NCBI RefSeq assembly: GCF_024464185.1
Contig: NZ_JANHAU010000007.1
Coordinates: 1-64,000 of the forward strand
Source of the DNA: Haloarchaeobius salinus
GTDB lineage: Archaea; Halobacteriota; Halobacteria; Halobacteriales; Natrialbaceae
Reading direction: 5' to 3'
DNA: 64,000 nucleotides
The notes below the pieces were generated by a model, which searched no databases, was not told where the DNA came from, and saw only the letters and a list, made by a program, of their open reading frames with translations. Below, piece after piece: positions 42,097-51,476 of the stretch (the stretch's first letter is position 1; each line of letters begins with the position of its first letter). The position numbers and the translations under genes were made by a program.

Positions 42097-43215
42097 TCAC
42101 GACGTACGAACTTCCTCCCAGGCTGAGACCCACGCGTCTTCGTTGCTAATCTCCTTGTACGGGATCATGTTTTCGACTCGCGACGGTTCGATATCAATGT
42201 ATTGTCCCGTGTCACCTTCCAACTCATCGACAAGGTTTGCGTTTGTACTCGCGAATCCAGAACCGGCGAGCCATTCACCGACGACTTCTGGTTCAAGAAT
42301 TGCATTGACGACTTCCCACGCCTTCTCTTTGTTCTGGGATTCGCTTGAGACGACCGCTGTCTCGAACCAGGTCAATGCACCCTGCTGTGGGACAGCCATC
42401 TGCATCCAGTCATTCCCCTCCATTTTCATTTGAGCGGAAACGAACCGGTATGAGTGGCCGACGGAAACAGATCCACCTGAGAACAATTCCTTAATTTGGG
42501 ACGGTGCAGCATAGTAGGCAGAGACGAGGTCACTCTGTTCTTTGAGAACTGAAGTGACCTCGTCGATCTGCTCTTGAGAGAGGGTAATCTGTCGTCCCTC
42601 GAAGGCATCCTGATACCCCAGATACAGGGCAGCGTGCCCCATGGCTTTCGTGAACTGCTGGAACGACCCGATACGTCCTTGGTACTCATCGTTAAACATC
42701 ATCTCAAGGTCTTCTTCGTGATCAGGAACCTCACGGGTATCATAGGCGTAGGTATCCCAACCAAATCGCTGTGGAACTCCGTAAACAGTCCCGTCCCGTC
42801 CTGCCTGGCTCTGAGCGAGTTCCTGATACCGAGGGTAAATGTTATCCCAGTTTGTGACGACGTCCTCGTTGAGGGGCGCAACCAACCCAGCGTCAATGAA
42901 CTTGGGCATGTAGTTATTGTTCGGCATGGTGACGTCGAACTCATCGTTTTGCCCCGAGTTCCACTGGGTAAACATTGGTTCTGTACTCGTCACCGTTGAG
43001 AGTTCGATTTCTGCATCAACGAAATTCGCTATATTGTCCCTCACGTTTTCGAATGACGCCCACGCGAGCACGTTGATGGTCGTACCCCCACCGCCAGTGA
43101 GCGAGGTCAGACAGCCGGCGAGCGCCGTTGCGCTGCCTGCTCCCCCTGCTGCTTTGATGAAACTACGCCTAGAGCTGCCGTTCTCTCTTCGATCGGGCAT
43201 GATATCATGAACCAT
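42097..43215 (-). CDS. ABC transporter substrate-binding protein (PotD-like, Tat lipoprotein)
   Basis: A 372-residue protein. SSRRSFIKAAGGAGSATALAGC is a Tat signal with lipobox. The remainder has the two-lobed binding fold of the spermidine/putrescine-binding class (INVLAWASFENVRDNIANFV, DEFDVTMPNNNYMPKFIDAG, GVPQRFGWDTYAYD, SGGSVSVGHSYRF). I chose the ATG at 43215, about 30 bases below the TATA-like ATATATTTTC (43241-43250). A start at 43200 is also possible. The ligand cannot be deduced with confidence. Confidence 0.82.
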   Translation of the reverse strand: MVHDIMPDRRENGSSRRSFIKAAGGAGSATALAGCLTSLTGGGGTTINVLAWASFENVRDNIANFVDAEIELSTVTSTEPMFTQWNSGQNDEFDVTMPNNNYMPKFIDAGLVAPLNEDVVTNWDNIYPRYQELAQSQAGRDGTVYGVPQRFGWDTYAYDTREVPDHEEDLEMMFNDEYQGRIGSFQQFTKAMGHAALYLGYQDAFEGRQITLSQEQIDEVTSVLKEQSDLVSAYYAAPSQIKELFSGGSVSVGHSYRFVSAQMKMEGNDWMQMAVPQQGALTWFETAVVSSESQNKEKAWEVVNAILEPEVVGEWLAGSGFASTNANLVDELEGDTGQYIDIEPSRVENMIPYKEISNEDAWVSAWEEVRTS

Positions 43216-43413
43216 ACTGAGGGCAAACATAATAGTTCTTGAAAATATATGACACTCTATTGCTGTATGTTAGATGTTCGCCCCCTCCAGAGCGCGAGAC
43301 ACGTGTCGGTGCAATTGCCCACAAGGAGTTCATCAGTAGTCATGAGCCAAAGACATCTCACGTGATGCGTGATAATACCGTCCGTGTACGGGGCCCACCA
43401 CTGCTCGGCTGTC

Positions 43414-44475
43414 TCAATCGAAGACAACCCCCCCATTTTCATCGAATGAAACCGAGACGGCCTCCCCCTCGGTGAAGGTATGGTCGGTTTTGTAATCAGT
43501 CACATCGATTTCTGATACTGAATCAACTTCCGGTGATACGATGTACTCCACGTGGTCACCTTGGAAGAACCGGTCCACGACTTCCGCGGTGAGGACACCT
43601 CGGTCATCATCGTGCAAACGCACGCTTTCTGGACGAACCGATAACCTCACTTCCCCGGTGGTCGTGTTTCGTTTCGACTCCCAGATTGGATCGGCGATTC
43701 CATCGACAAATACGCTCACAGTGTCTTCTGTGGTTTCTGCTCTCCCCTCAATGAGGTTCGTGTCACCGATGAAGTCCGCGACGAACGCATTTGCAGGATT
43801 GTTATAAACCTCCTCTGGGGTTCCAACCTGTTGGATAACGCCGTTGTTCATGATTGCCAATCGGTCAGAGAGTGTCATTGCAACCTCTTGATCGTGTGTG
43901 ACGTAGAAGAAGGCGCCTTCTACCTCGCGCTGGATTTTCGCGAGTTCGACCTGCATATGCTGGCGGAGCTTCCGGTCGAGTCCGGAAAGTGGCTCGTCTA
44001 ACAGGAGGACATCCGGATTGTTTACTAGTGCACGCGCGAGTGCAACACGCTGCTGTTGTCCGCCGGACAGTTCGTTTGGATTCCTGTCCTGGTAGCCCGA
44101 AAGGTCCACTAGTTCAAGGATTCTAGAAACACGCGCTTCTCGCTCATCCGCTCCGACACCAGATTTCTTCAATCCGTACTGGATGTTCTCTCCGACCGTG
44201 AGGTGTGGAAAGAGCGAGAGATGCTGGAACACCATGTTGGTGTTCCGTTTGTTCGGTGGCGTTCCAGTGACATCAGTCCCCTCGATGAAGACACTGCCGT
44301 CAGTCGGAGTTTCGAAACCGCTAATCATTCGCAGGCAAGTCGTTTTCCCACATCCGGAGGGCCCTAGTAGAGAGAAGAACTCGCCTGCTTCGATGCGCAG
44401 CGTTACGCCGTCCACTGCGACTAATGAACCGTACTCCTTCCTAACGTTATCTACCCGAACCAGGGCATCTGCCAT
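43414..44475 (-). CDS. ABC transporter ATPase (PotA-like)
   Basis: A 353-residue ATPase. Walker A is GPSGCGKTT, the signature LSGGQQQR, Walker B VLLLDEP and the switch histidine VTHDQ. The C-terminal ~110 residues form the TOBE regulatory domain (EVRLSVRPESVRLHDDDRGV). I chose the ATG at 44475 because the TATA-like ACTTTATCATG on the minus strand overlaps the upstream ATGs. First gene of the importer operon. Confidence 0.88.
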   Translation of the reverse strand: MADALVRVDNVRKEYGSLVAVDGVTLRIEAGEFFSLLGPSGCGKTTCLRMISGFETPTDGSVFIEGTDVTGTPPNKRNTNMVFQHLSLFPHLTVGENIQYGLKKSGVGADEREARVSRILELVDLSGYQDRNPNELSGGQQQRVALARALVNNPDVLLLDEPLSGLDRKLRQHMQVELAKIQREVEGAFFYVTHDQEVAMTLSDRLAIMNNGVIQQVGTPEEVYNNPANAFVADFIGDTNLIEGRAETTEDTVSVFVDGIADPIWESKRNTTTGEVRLSVRPESVRLHDDDRGVLTAEVVDRFFQGDHVEYIVSPEVDSVSEIDVTDYKTDHTFTEGEAVSVSFDENGGVVFD

Positions 44476-44657
44476 ACTGACGCGATTGGAACCCATCATG
44501 ATAAAGTTATGCCAGCAGGCTCTCCGGAACTACTTGACTCTCGATGCTGCTTGGTCCGATACATCGATCGAAGACGTTCACCAGTTCATCAGAATTTTTG
44601 AGATTGCCGCTATCTCACCCACAGATATATACCGGTAGTGGAAGGACAAACGTTACG
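44476..44657. promoter_or_regulatory. Divergent promoter region of the importer and decarboxylase operons
   Basis: Two outward promoters share this gap. On the plus strand AGATATATACCGG (44623-44635) is 23-35 bases before the ATG at 44658. On the minus strand ACTTTATCATG (44499-44509) serves the ATPase gene. Shared control by the nearby IclR regulator is plausible, but its TTCGAA-type site is not evident here. Confidence 0.5.
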
Positions 44658-46352
44658 ATGGCCCAAGAAGACGGAACTAGCGGCGCGAATCGATTCGTCG
44701 AGGCATTGGAATCGTACGATGTCCCGTACGTCTTCGGGAACCCTGGAACGACGGAGCTACCGCTAATCGAAGCAGTGTCAGCTAGCAATTCTTGCGAGTA
44801 CGTGATGACACTCCAAGAAGACATTGCGGTCGGCATGGCTGCGGGGTTCGCGAAAACGAGGACGTACCACTCACATACGGACGAGTCGGTCAATCCACTA
44901 GGAGTCGTCAATCTGCACGCTGCCCCAGGACTCGCACACGGCTTAGGGAATCTGCACGGAGCCAGTTACGCTGGGGCGCCAATTCTCGTCACAGCAGGAA
45001 TCCAAAGCAGAGGATTCCAGCACGAGGAGCCGATTTTAAGCGGAGACATGGTCGAGATGACTCGGCAATTCACAAAGTGGAGCGCGATGGTAAACGACGT
45101 CGACGCGCTCCCGGCGATGACCCGTCGTGCAGTCCGAACAGCGCTCACTCCCCCGACGGGCCCAGTGTTCTTGGGATTTCCACTCGACGTCCTCAATGAA
45201 GAGACGGATGCACCCATCGAACCGCTCGGCACGATCCCAGAAGCAGGTCGAGGAAACCGAGCTCAGATTCAGGACGCAGCGTCGTTGCTAGCTGATGCAA
45301 CTGAGCCAGTAATGATCACTGGCGATGGAATTGCTAGATCCGGTAGGGAAGCAGTCGACGCAGCTGTGGAATTAGCTGAAGCCAGTGGGACTCGAGTCCA
45401 TGGAGAGATTCTTGCAGCGGAGGTCTCGTTCCCCGGTACCCATGAACTGTGGCACTCTTTCATCCCGCCAAGTGAATCCACCGCAAGGAATCACATGGAC
45501 ACTGATACTTTACTGCTCGTCGGCTGTTCGACGAATACCACTATCACAGCCTATGAATCGCCATTGATTTCGGATGACACCACCGTCATTCATGTCTCCG
45601 CAGATCCCTCGGAGGTTGGGAAGACCACTCGAGCTGATGCAGCAGTGGTCGGTGACCCAGGTGATGTACTCACAGAGATGGCGCAGTTGGTTCGAGATGA
45701 GGTTGGCGATGAGGAACGTATTAGGCGGAAGGAACGCGTACAAGAGTATATCGAACGGACGAATGGTGCCACCGAGAGCACGACGGGTGATGAAGACTTC
45801 GCAACGAGGGCGACGTTCGTCGATAATCTGCGGGAAGCGGCTCCGGATGCAAACCTAGTAGACGAGAGTATCACGACGAAATACGTACTCATCGAGCGCT
45901 GGCCACTTGAGCCAGAGCAGTTCCTGTCGACGAAAGGAGGCGGTCTGGGATACGGACTACCCTCTGCAGTAGGAGCAGCGTTTGCTGAAGATCTTCGTTC
46001 AGAGCCCGAGGATGTCGTGGGAGTCATCGGTGATGGTTCATTCCTTTACTATCCGAACTCTCTGTATACAGCAGCCAGATACGGTGTCGACTTGACTATC
46101 GTTATCCCCGACAACCGTAGCTACGCTGTCCTGAAGCAGAATACAGTTGACGTCGTCGGCGGAGATTCCGCCGACCACGACTTCAAAGGCATGGGAATCG
46201 AGATGGAGCCAGCTGTTGACATTGGACAGATGGCGGAGAGTCAAGGGGTCTCCCAGTGGTTCGTCGAGGACCCAGATCACATCACCCCGTCGGTAAGGGA
46301 GGCCGTTGAGACACCTGGCCCTTCCCTCGTTGACGTGCTTATACAGGACTGA
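44658..46352 (+). CDS. Benzoylformate decarboxylase-like ThDP enzyme
   Basis: A 564-residue thiamine-diphosphate enzyme. FGNPGTTELPLIE opens the pyrimidine domain, E54 in LQEDIAVGMAAGF is the cofactor-activating glutamate, and H87 in NLHAAPG matches the active-site histidine of benzoylformate decarboxylase (NLHSAAG). The serine of that enzyme's NPGSNELP is Thr here. GDGSFLYYPNSLYTAARYGV with PDN is the Mg/ThDP motif near residue 458. The likely reaction is non-oxidative decarboxylation of an aryl 2-oxo acid to an aldehyde. A leaderless start below a TATA box supports the ATG chosen. An aldehyde dehydrogenase follows two genes later. Confidence 0.82.
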   Translation: MAQEDGTSGANRFVEALESYDVPYVFGNPGTTELPLIEAVSASNSCEYVMTLQEDIAVGMAAGFAKTRTYHSHTDESVNPLGVVNLHAAPGLAHGLGNLHGASYAGAPILVTAGIQSRGFQHEEPILSGDMVEMTRQFTKWSAMVNDVDALPAMTRRAVRTALTPPTGPVFLGFPLDVLNEETDAPIEPLGTIPEAGRGNRAQIQDAASLLADATEPVMITGDGIARSGREAVDAAVELAEASGTRVHGEILAAEVSFPGTHELWHSFIPPSESTARNHMDTDTLLLVGCSTNTTITAYESPLISDDTTVIHVSADPSEVGKTTRADAAVVGDPGDVLTEMAQLVRDEVGDEERIRRKERVQEYIERTNGATESTTGDEDFATRATFVDNLREAAPDANLVDESITTKYVLIERWPLEPEQFLSTKGGGLGYGLPSAVGAAFAEDLRSEPEDVVGVIGDGSFLYYPNSLYTAARYGVDLTIVIPDNRSYAVLKQNTVDVVGGDSADHDFKGMGIEMEPAVDIGQMAESQGVSQWFVEDPDHITPSVREAVETPGPSLVDVLIQD

Positions 46353-46416
46353 GAGTCCACCTCCTATCGCTCTTATGGCGAATTATTTATCTGGGGAGAA
46401 GATACACACCAATGCG

Positions 46417-47601
46417 ATGGATTACGAGGAACATCTAGCGACTCGAGCCCGTGAACTCGAACCCGTCGAAATTCGGAAGGTAGTCGACTTGATTGACGGA
46501 GAAGACGTGATTCCGCTGGCCGCTGGCTGGCCGAACGCCGAAACATTTCCTTCGAAAAAACTCGCTGAACTCGCTCAGGAATCGTTGCAGGATGAGAAAA
46601 CATCCATGCTACAATATGGAGTTACCCAGGGGGAAGACAGACTGAGAAAGAAGATTGCTGAGAGATTGCGAACTCATTGGAACATGTCTGTCTCTTCGGA
46701 TGAGGTGATGATAACGAGCGGGTCCCAGCAAGCACTGTATCTGATCGGCAGAGCACTACTTAGTGACGATGATACTGCAGTCGTCGGTGCACCAACGTAC
46801 GTGGCGGCACTCACTGCTTTCGAGAACCTCACTGACGTCAGATACGTCACAGTGCCGCTTGACGAGGATGGCCTTGATATTGAGTATCTTGACCGGCAAT
46901 TAGAGGAGAAATCCCCATCCCTCGCGTATGTCGTGCCCTCGTTCCAAAACCCAACCGGCCTTACGATGAGTAAGTCTCGTCGGCACCGTCTCGTGGAACT
47001 TGCCAAGGAACATGACTTCCTTATCGTCGAAGATTCCCCGTATGCCGAACTGAGCTTCGAATCAGCACCTCCACAGCCAATTGCGAGTATCAACCGCAGC
47101 AGGACTATCTATCTCGGCTCTTTTTCGAAAGTATTGGCTCCAGGGCTCCGTGTTGGGTGGCTAGTTGCCCCGGAGGAACTGATTCAGACGTTCAAGCTCC
47201 TGAAGCAGCCGATTGATCTTCATACGAGTACGGTCTCCCAGTCGCTCGTATCTGCTTATCTGGAATCTGGAGATATTGACGAGCAGATCGAACGGATCAG
47301 TGATTTCTATTCCCAGAAACGGGATTTAGCACTCGATACCATGGAAAAATCGATGCCAGAGTACGTAGAATGGACTCGTCCAAGAGGTGGGATGTTTCTC
47401 TGGCTCACTCTGCCAGAACGGTATGATACTGAGGAGCTCTTACGGAGCGCAATCGACGAAGGTGTGGCGTTTATTCCAGGCCACGCGTTCTATGCGAGCG
47501 ATCCTCAGCACAACACTCTCCGCGTAAATTACACCTTCGTCGAAGATGAGGCACTTACGACTGGCATTGAATTGCTCGCTAAGACGATTCGTAACTTCTA
47601 G
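46417..47601 (+). CDS. PLP-dependent aminotransferase (2-aminoadipate/aromatic type)
   Basis: A 394-residue class I/II aminotransferase. PSFQNPTGLTMS (Asn of the PLP pocket), VEDSPYAELSF (Asp and Tyr) and YLGSFSKVLAPGLRVGW (Schiff-base Lys) are all intact, unlike the enzyme at 1232-2392. I chose the ATG at 46417 because TTATTTATC (46382-46390) lies 27-35 bases upstream and homologues start at this level; an in-frame ATG at 46375 would add 14 residues. It probably makes the 2-oxo acid substrate of the adjacent decarboxylase. Confidence 0.85.
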   Translation: MDYEEHLATRARELEPVEIRKVVDLIDGEDVIPLAAGWPNAETFPSKKLAELAQESLQDEKTSMLQYGVTQGEDRLRKKIAERLRTHWNMSVSSDEVMITSGSQQALYLIGRALLSDDDTAVVGAPTYVAALTAFENLTDVRYVTVPLDEDGLDIEYLDRQLEEKSPSLAYVVPSFQNPTGLTMSKSRRHRLVELAKEHDFLIVEDSPYAELSFESAPPQPIASINRSRTIYLGSFSKVLAPGLRVGWLVAPEELIQTFKLLKQPIDLHTSTVSQSLVSAYLESGDIDEQIERISDFYSQKRDLALDTMEKSMPEYVEWTRPRGGMFLWLTLPERYDTEELLRSAIDEGVAFIPGHAFYASDPQHNTLRVNYTFVEDEALTTGIELLAKTIRNF

Positions 47602-47693
47602 GCTTGTTCTTCACAGTCTTGAGAGTCTCGAAGCGAGGTCACCTCAGCAGTGCGAAAGATACTCCAAGTCGCTGATTCAGTCTACGAGGAAGA

Positions 47694-47700
47694 TTTATTG
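47694..47700 (+). promoter_or_regulatory. TATA box for the leader ORF and aldehyde dehydrogenase
   Basis: TTTATTG is centred 28 bases upstream of the ATG of a tiny ORF at 47725, the spacing of a leaderless haloarchaeal transcript. Confidence 0.5.
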
Positions 47701-47724
47701 ACAGTGATTGTGTCTACTCACAGA

Positions 47725-47781
47725 ATGGCAGCGAAGTACAGAGCGTTTCCCATCCCAGTGCACGAGGTAATAGTCCAATGA
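47725..47781 (+). CDS. 18-codon leader ORF coupled to the aldehyde dehydrogenase
   Basis: The peptide MAAKYRAFPIPVHEVIVQ starts at the expected transcription start and ends with a TGA overlapping the ATG of the dehydrogenase (ATGA). Translating ribosomes could reinitiate directly. It could be a regulatory leader peptide or simply the means to start translation of the next gene. Too short for family assignment. Confidence 0.5.
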   Translation: MAAKYRAFPIPVHEVIVQ

Positions 47782-49238
47782 GACAGGTGTCAGGACACTA
47801 TATCAACGGACAGTTCGTCGAACCAAATTCCGGAGCATATTTCGAAAGTACTGATCCATACGATGGAGATGAGTGGATTGAGATCCCGAGAGGGAATGCC
47901 GAGGATGTTCGTGAGGCTGTCGAATCAGCCCGGTATGCTGTCTTCGAAGGCGAATGGAGCAATGCAACCGCGAGCCAGCGAGGCAATTACCTCAGTCAGA
48001 TCGCTGATCGTGTTGAAGCCAAGGCTGATGAGTTGATTGATTGTGAAATTCGTGACACTGGTCGCCCGAAAAACGAAATCAGTGGCGCAATCAGGGCACT
48101 GCCCGCCTGGTACCGCTACTACGCTGGACTTGCGAACAAAATACAGGGTGAGACCATTCCAAACGATGGTACTGCGGAGGTATACACTCGCAAGGAGCCA
48201 GTGGGTGTCGTTGGAGCGATTACACCATGGAATGCTTCCACAATGTTAGCCACGTGGAAGCTCGCCCCGGCAATTGCAGCCGGTGCGTCGGTCGTGTTGA
48301 AACCGGATGAACGGGCATCTGCTGCAGTACTCACGCTCGCAAGCGCAATTGACGAAACTGGCCTCCCAAATGGAGCTGTAAACGTCGTTACCGGCTTTGG
48401 AGAGGAAATCGGTTCCCCCCTCGTCACACATGATTCGGTTGACAAGGTTAGTTTCACCGGGGGCCCAAAAACGGGCGCCACGATTGCAGAACAAGCTGGA
48501 AGGAATCTCAAACCCACTGTCATGGAACTCGGTGGAAAGAGCCCGAATATCGTTTTCGGTGATGCAAACCTGAATAACGCAGCAGAAGGTGTGATTGATG
48601 GTATCTTCAATGCGGCTGGACAGTTCTGCGCAGCTGGTTCGCGAGTTCTCGTACAGGATGAAATCCACGATGAGTTCGTTGACGAACTCGTGAACAAAGC
48701 TGACGGCCTGGTCTTGGGTAATCCACGAGATGAGGTGACAGACATGGGGCCGTTGGCTTCCCAAGCACAGTTCACACAAATTGACCAGTACGTAACCAAA
48801 GCACAGGAAGCAGGAGCAAGACTCGAATATGGTGGCGGCCCCCCCGAAACTACTCTTGCAAGTGATCTGTTCTACGAACCTACGATTCTCTCTGATGTTG
48901 ACCCAGACTCGACGCTTGCCCAAGAAGAGGTCTTCGGGCCTGTTTTGGCCGTTATCAAGTTTTCAACCGAATCTGAAGCAGTGCGTATCGCGAACCAAAC
49001 GGACTTTGGGCTCGTTGCGGGGATCTGGACTGGCGACGCTCAGCGCGGCCCTAGGTTGAGTACCAAAATCAGAGCTGGAACTGTCTGGATTAACACGTAC
49101 CGGATGATTGGGCCCCAGTATCCGTGGGGAGGAGTGAAACACAGTGGATGGGGCAGAGAAAACGGCAAGAGCGCCGTAGATGAATTTTTAGAGACGAAGA
49201 CAGTGTTCATGGAGTACGGAGAGACAGGAGCAGAATAG
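47778..49238 (+). CDS. NAD(P)-dependent aldehyde dehydrogenase
   Basis: A 486-residue enzyme of the classical ALDH superfamily. E250 (MELGGKSPN) and the nucleophile C284 (GQFCAAGSR) are present, with TPWNAS for the oxyanion site, SFTGGPKTG for NAD binding and EEVFGPV. In this context it probably oxidises the aldehyde from the ThDP decarboxylase to the acid. It is preceded by the coupled leader ORF. Confidence 0.9.
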   Translation: MRQVSGHYINGQFVEPNSGAYFESTDPYDGDEWIEIPRGNAEDVREAVESARYAVFEGEWSNATASQRGNYLSQIADRVEAKADELIDCEIRDTGRPKNEISGAIRALPAWYRYYAGLANKIQGETIPNDGTAEVYTRKEPVGVVGAITPWNASTMLATWKLAPAIAAGASVVLKPDERASAAVLTLASAIDETGLPNGAVNVVTGFGEEIGSPLVTHDSVDKVSFTGGPKTGATIAEQAGRNLKPTVMELGGKSPNIVFGDANLNNAAEGVIDGIFNAAGQFCAAGSRVLVQDEIHDEFVDELVNKADGLVLGNPRDEVTDMGPLASQAQFTQIDQYVTKAQEAGARLEYGGGPPETTLASDLFYEPTILSDVDPDSTLAQEEVFGPVLAVIKFSTESEAVRIANQTDFGLVAGIWTGDAQRGPRLSTKIRAGTVWINTYRMIGPQYPWGGVKHSGWGRENGKSAVDEFLETKTVFMEYGETGAE

Positions 49239-49399
49239 CGATCTCTCATCCAGGTATTTCGGAAGGTAGTTCTATGGGACCGGCACGTTCCTACTGACAT
49301 CACGTTCTGGGACTGTTCTGCCCCTATAAATCACTCGCATCTCCTCCCCATTCCTTTAATTGCACATATCTTGGATTAATTTCTATGAATGTGGAAATG

Positions 49400-49416
49400 A
49401 TACTTTCCAAAAGTAT
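49400..49416. promoter_or_regulatory. Perfect palindrome upstream of the amidohydrolase
   Basis: ATACTTT-CCA-AAAGTAT is a perfect 7-3-7 palindrome ending 28 bases before the ATG at 49444. It overlaps where the TATA box should be. Likely a repressor site or the promoter itself. Confidence 0.5.
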
Positions 49417-49443
49417 TAGTAACGGCGACATAGGTTCTGAACC

Positions 49444-50424
49444 ATGGTCCAAGCCATAGACGTGCATAACCACTACTATCCAGAGAATTATTTGGATGCA
49501 CTTGACGACTCAGAGGGTTCTTATTCCCTCTCGTCAGACGAAGCCGGGCGGGATGTAATCGTGTCGAACGGTTCACGGGTAGTTACGCTGACCCCGCCAA
49601 TGACCGACCTTGCCGTTCGAAAGCGGCACATGGCGGATGCAGGAATTGACCAGCAGCTCCTCAGCGTCAGTATCCCGAACATCGATTTCCTCGAAGGAGA
49701 AGCCGCGCTCGAACTAGCACAAGTCTCCAACGACGCCTACGCTGAAATTCAAAAAAATCATGACGAGTTCTACGGGCTTGCTTGCGTCCCACTTCGAACT
49801 CCGGAGCTAGCTGTCGAAGAAGCACGCCGTGCCATCGAAGACCTCGGTCTCAAGGGAATCAACATCGGGTCGAATATCAATAACCAACCGCTGACTGCGA
49901 ATCGTTTCAGGCAATTTTTCGAGGCGGTCGACGAACTCGATGTACCACTATACATCCATCCGATGCCCCCAGCGAACGTGGATACGATGCAAGAACATCG
50001 ACTTGCACCGTTGGTCGGCTTTGAAAATGACCTGACGTTGGCGATTACACGACTCATCTTCGATGGCGTCTTAGAGGAGTTCGACCTCGACATCCACGTT
50101 TCACACCTCGGTGGAACGATTCCATTCCTCGTTGAGCGACTCAATAACGGATACCAAGCGTATCCGGAGTGCCGTGAAAACATCTCGAAGAAACCCGAGC
50201 AGTATCTCCGCGAAATTTATTATGATACTGTCTCGTTCCATGAACCCGCGTTGGTCTGTACGATGGAATCCGTTGGCGCGGACCAGCTGCTCCTTGGGTC
50301 GGATTATCCCCATGTGATCGGCGATATCAACAGAGCGAAGGCGGATATCGAGAACCTGGAGATATCACATTCAGACCGAATGAAAATCGCTCATTCGAAT
50401 GCAAAAGATCTCTACGACCTGTAG
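49444..50424 (+). CDS. Amidohydrolase family 2 (ACMSD/decarboxylase type)
   Basis: A 326-residue metal enzyme. DVHNHYYP (H8, H10) opens the TIM barrel, LYIHPMPP supplies the third histidine, HVSHLGGTIPFL the fourth, and LLGSDYPH the catalytic aspartate. The family includes aminocarboxymuconate semialdehyde decarboxylase and gamma-resorcylate decarboxylase, which decarboxylate ring or ring-cleavage products, as well as some hydrolases. It is monocistronic between the dehydrogenase and the IclR gene, probably part of the same aromatic route. Confidence 0.82.
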   Translation: MVQAIDVHNHYYPENYLDALDDSEGSYSLSSDEAGRDVIVSNGSRVVTLTPPMTDLAVRKRHMADAGIDQQLLSVSIPNIDFLEGEAALELAQVSNDAYAEIQKNHDEFYGLACVPLRTPELAVEEARRAIEDLGLKGINIGSNINNQPLTANRFRQFFEAVDELDVPLYIHPMPPANVDTMQEHRLAPLVGFENDLTLAITRLIFDGVLEEFDLDIHVSHLGGTIPFLVERLNNGYQAYPECRENISKKPEQYLREIYYDTVSFHEPALVCTMESVGADQLLLGSDYPHVIGDINRAKADIENLEISHSDRMKIAHSNAKDLYDL

Positions 50425-50460
50425 AAGCTATCAATTCAGTATCCGGTGGAATAGTAGAAT

Positions 50461-50501
50461 CATTCGAACAAACATGCGAACCCGTTCGAATGATTCGAAT
50501 G
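50461..50501. promoter_or_regulatory. TTCGAA operator cluster of the IclR gene
   Basis: CATTCGAAC (50461-50469) and GTTCGAATG (50484-50492) form an inverted repeat, followed directly by ATTCGAATG (50493-50501). A TATA-like CTTTATG follows, about 26 bases before the ATG at 50533. The layout suggests autoregulation. Related TTCGAA pairs occur after the gene. Confidence 0.6.
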
Positions 50502-50532
50502 CTTTATGATGGCGTGTCCCATGGTTTTGGCC

Positions 50533-51300
50533 ATGAGTCAGGAAGACCCGTCCCGCCCCGTCACAACCACGCAGAAATCATTTGAAATCATTGAGGAGCT
50601 CAAGGCTGAGGACGAGCACACACTTATTCAGCTTAGCAAGAGACTCCCATATTCGAAGAGTACCATTCATAGACATCTCGAGACCTTAGTGAGTACCGGC
50701 TACGTGCTCAAAGATGGGAATTCCTACCGACTTAGTCTGAGATTCCTGAATCTCGGTATTCAGGCACGACGTGCGAGGGATCTCTTTCTGGTGTCAAAGT
50801 CTCACGTCGATAAACTGGCTGAAAAGACCGGGGAGCGGGTCTGGTATATCGTTGAGGAAGACGGCCATGCAGTACACGTCTATGGGAACGTTGGACAGAA
50901 TTCGGTTAAATCGAATATTTCGATTGGTGACTACTCGCCGCTTCATTCACTCGCCGCAGGGAAGGCGATTCTGGCGTATTACCCAGAAGAGAACGTTGAT
51001 AAAATAATCACAAAGCATGGACTGCCGAAACAGACGGAAAATACGAAGACGACTCGTGATGAGTTGTTTACCGAACTGGAAGAAGTCCGCGAGCGGCAGG
51101 TCGCATTCAATCGCGAAGAATCCAGTCGACATCTGTTCGCGGTTGGGGCTCCAATCCGTGACGAGGATGGTGTTTCGTTAGGGGCGATCAGTGTCTCGGG
51201 GCCTGCGAGGCGACTCAAAGGAAAGAAGTTCGAAGAGGAAATTCCCGAGTCACTCCTTGAGGTCACGAACGAAATCGAGATCGATCTTCTCTACGACTAA
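50533..51300 (+). CDS. IclR-family transcriptional regulator (first copy)
   Basis: A 255-residue regulator from the ATG at 50533. The N-terminal winged HTH (TLIQLSKRLPYSKSTIHRHL) is followed by the effector-binding domain (SIGDYSPLHSLAAGKAILAY, HLFAVGAPIRDEDGVSLGAI). IclR proteins sense small acids and often control aromatic catabolism. It is adjacent to the amidohydrolase and preceded by palindromes, so it probably regulates this block and itself. Confidence 0.88.
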   Translation: MSQEDPSRPVTTTQKSFEIIEELKAEDEHTLIQLSKRLPYSKSTIHRHLETLVSTGYVLKDGNSYRLSLRFLNLGIQARRARDLFLVSKSHVDKLAEKTGERVWYIVEEDGHAVHVYGNVGQNSVKSNISIGDYSPLHSLAAGKAILAYYPEENVDKIITKHGLPKQTENTKTTRDELFTELEEVRERQVAFNREESSRHLFAVGAPIRDEDGVSLGAISVSGPARRLKGKKFEEEIPESLLEVTNEIEIDLLYD

Positions 51301-51303
51301 CTG

Positions 51304-51426
51304 TTCGAAAAAGTCGAATACTGGTTTGGTTTGTGTTACATATATATTGGTGTAACATTTTGACTTTCTGCTCACGAATAGCCGTATAGAGATCAAATGG
51401 GCTTCGGGTCATTCGAAATAGTCGAA
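51304..51426. repeat. Pair of TTCGAAAWAGTCGAA direct repeats
   Basis: TTCGAAAAAGTCGAA (51304-51318) and TTCGAAATAGTCGAA (51412-51426) match at 14 of 15 positions and are 108 bases apart. They share TTCGAA with the operators before the IclR gene, so they may be further binding sites. Confidence 0.45.
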
Positions 51427-51476
51427 CTGTATCTCCTAACTTTACCTCTTGTTGGAATGGTTCATCTCCTCAGGAA

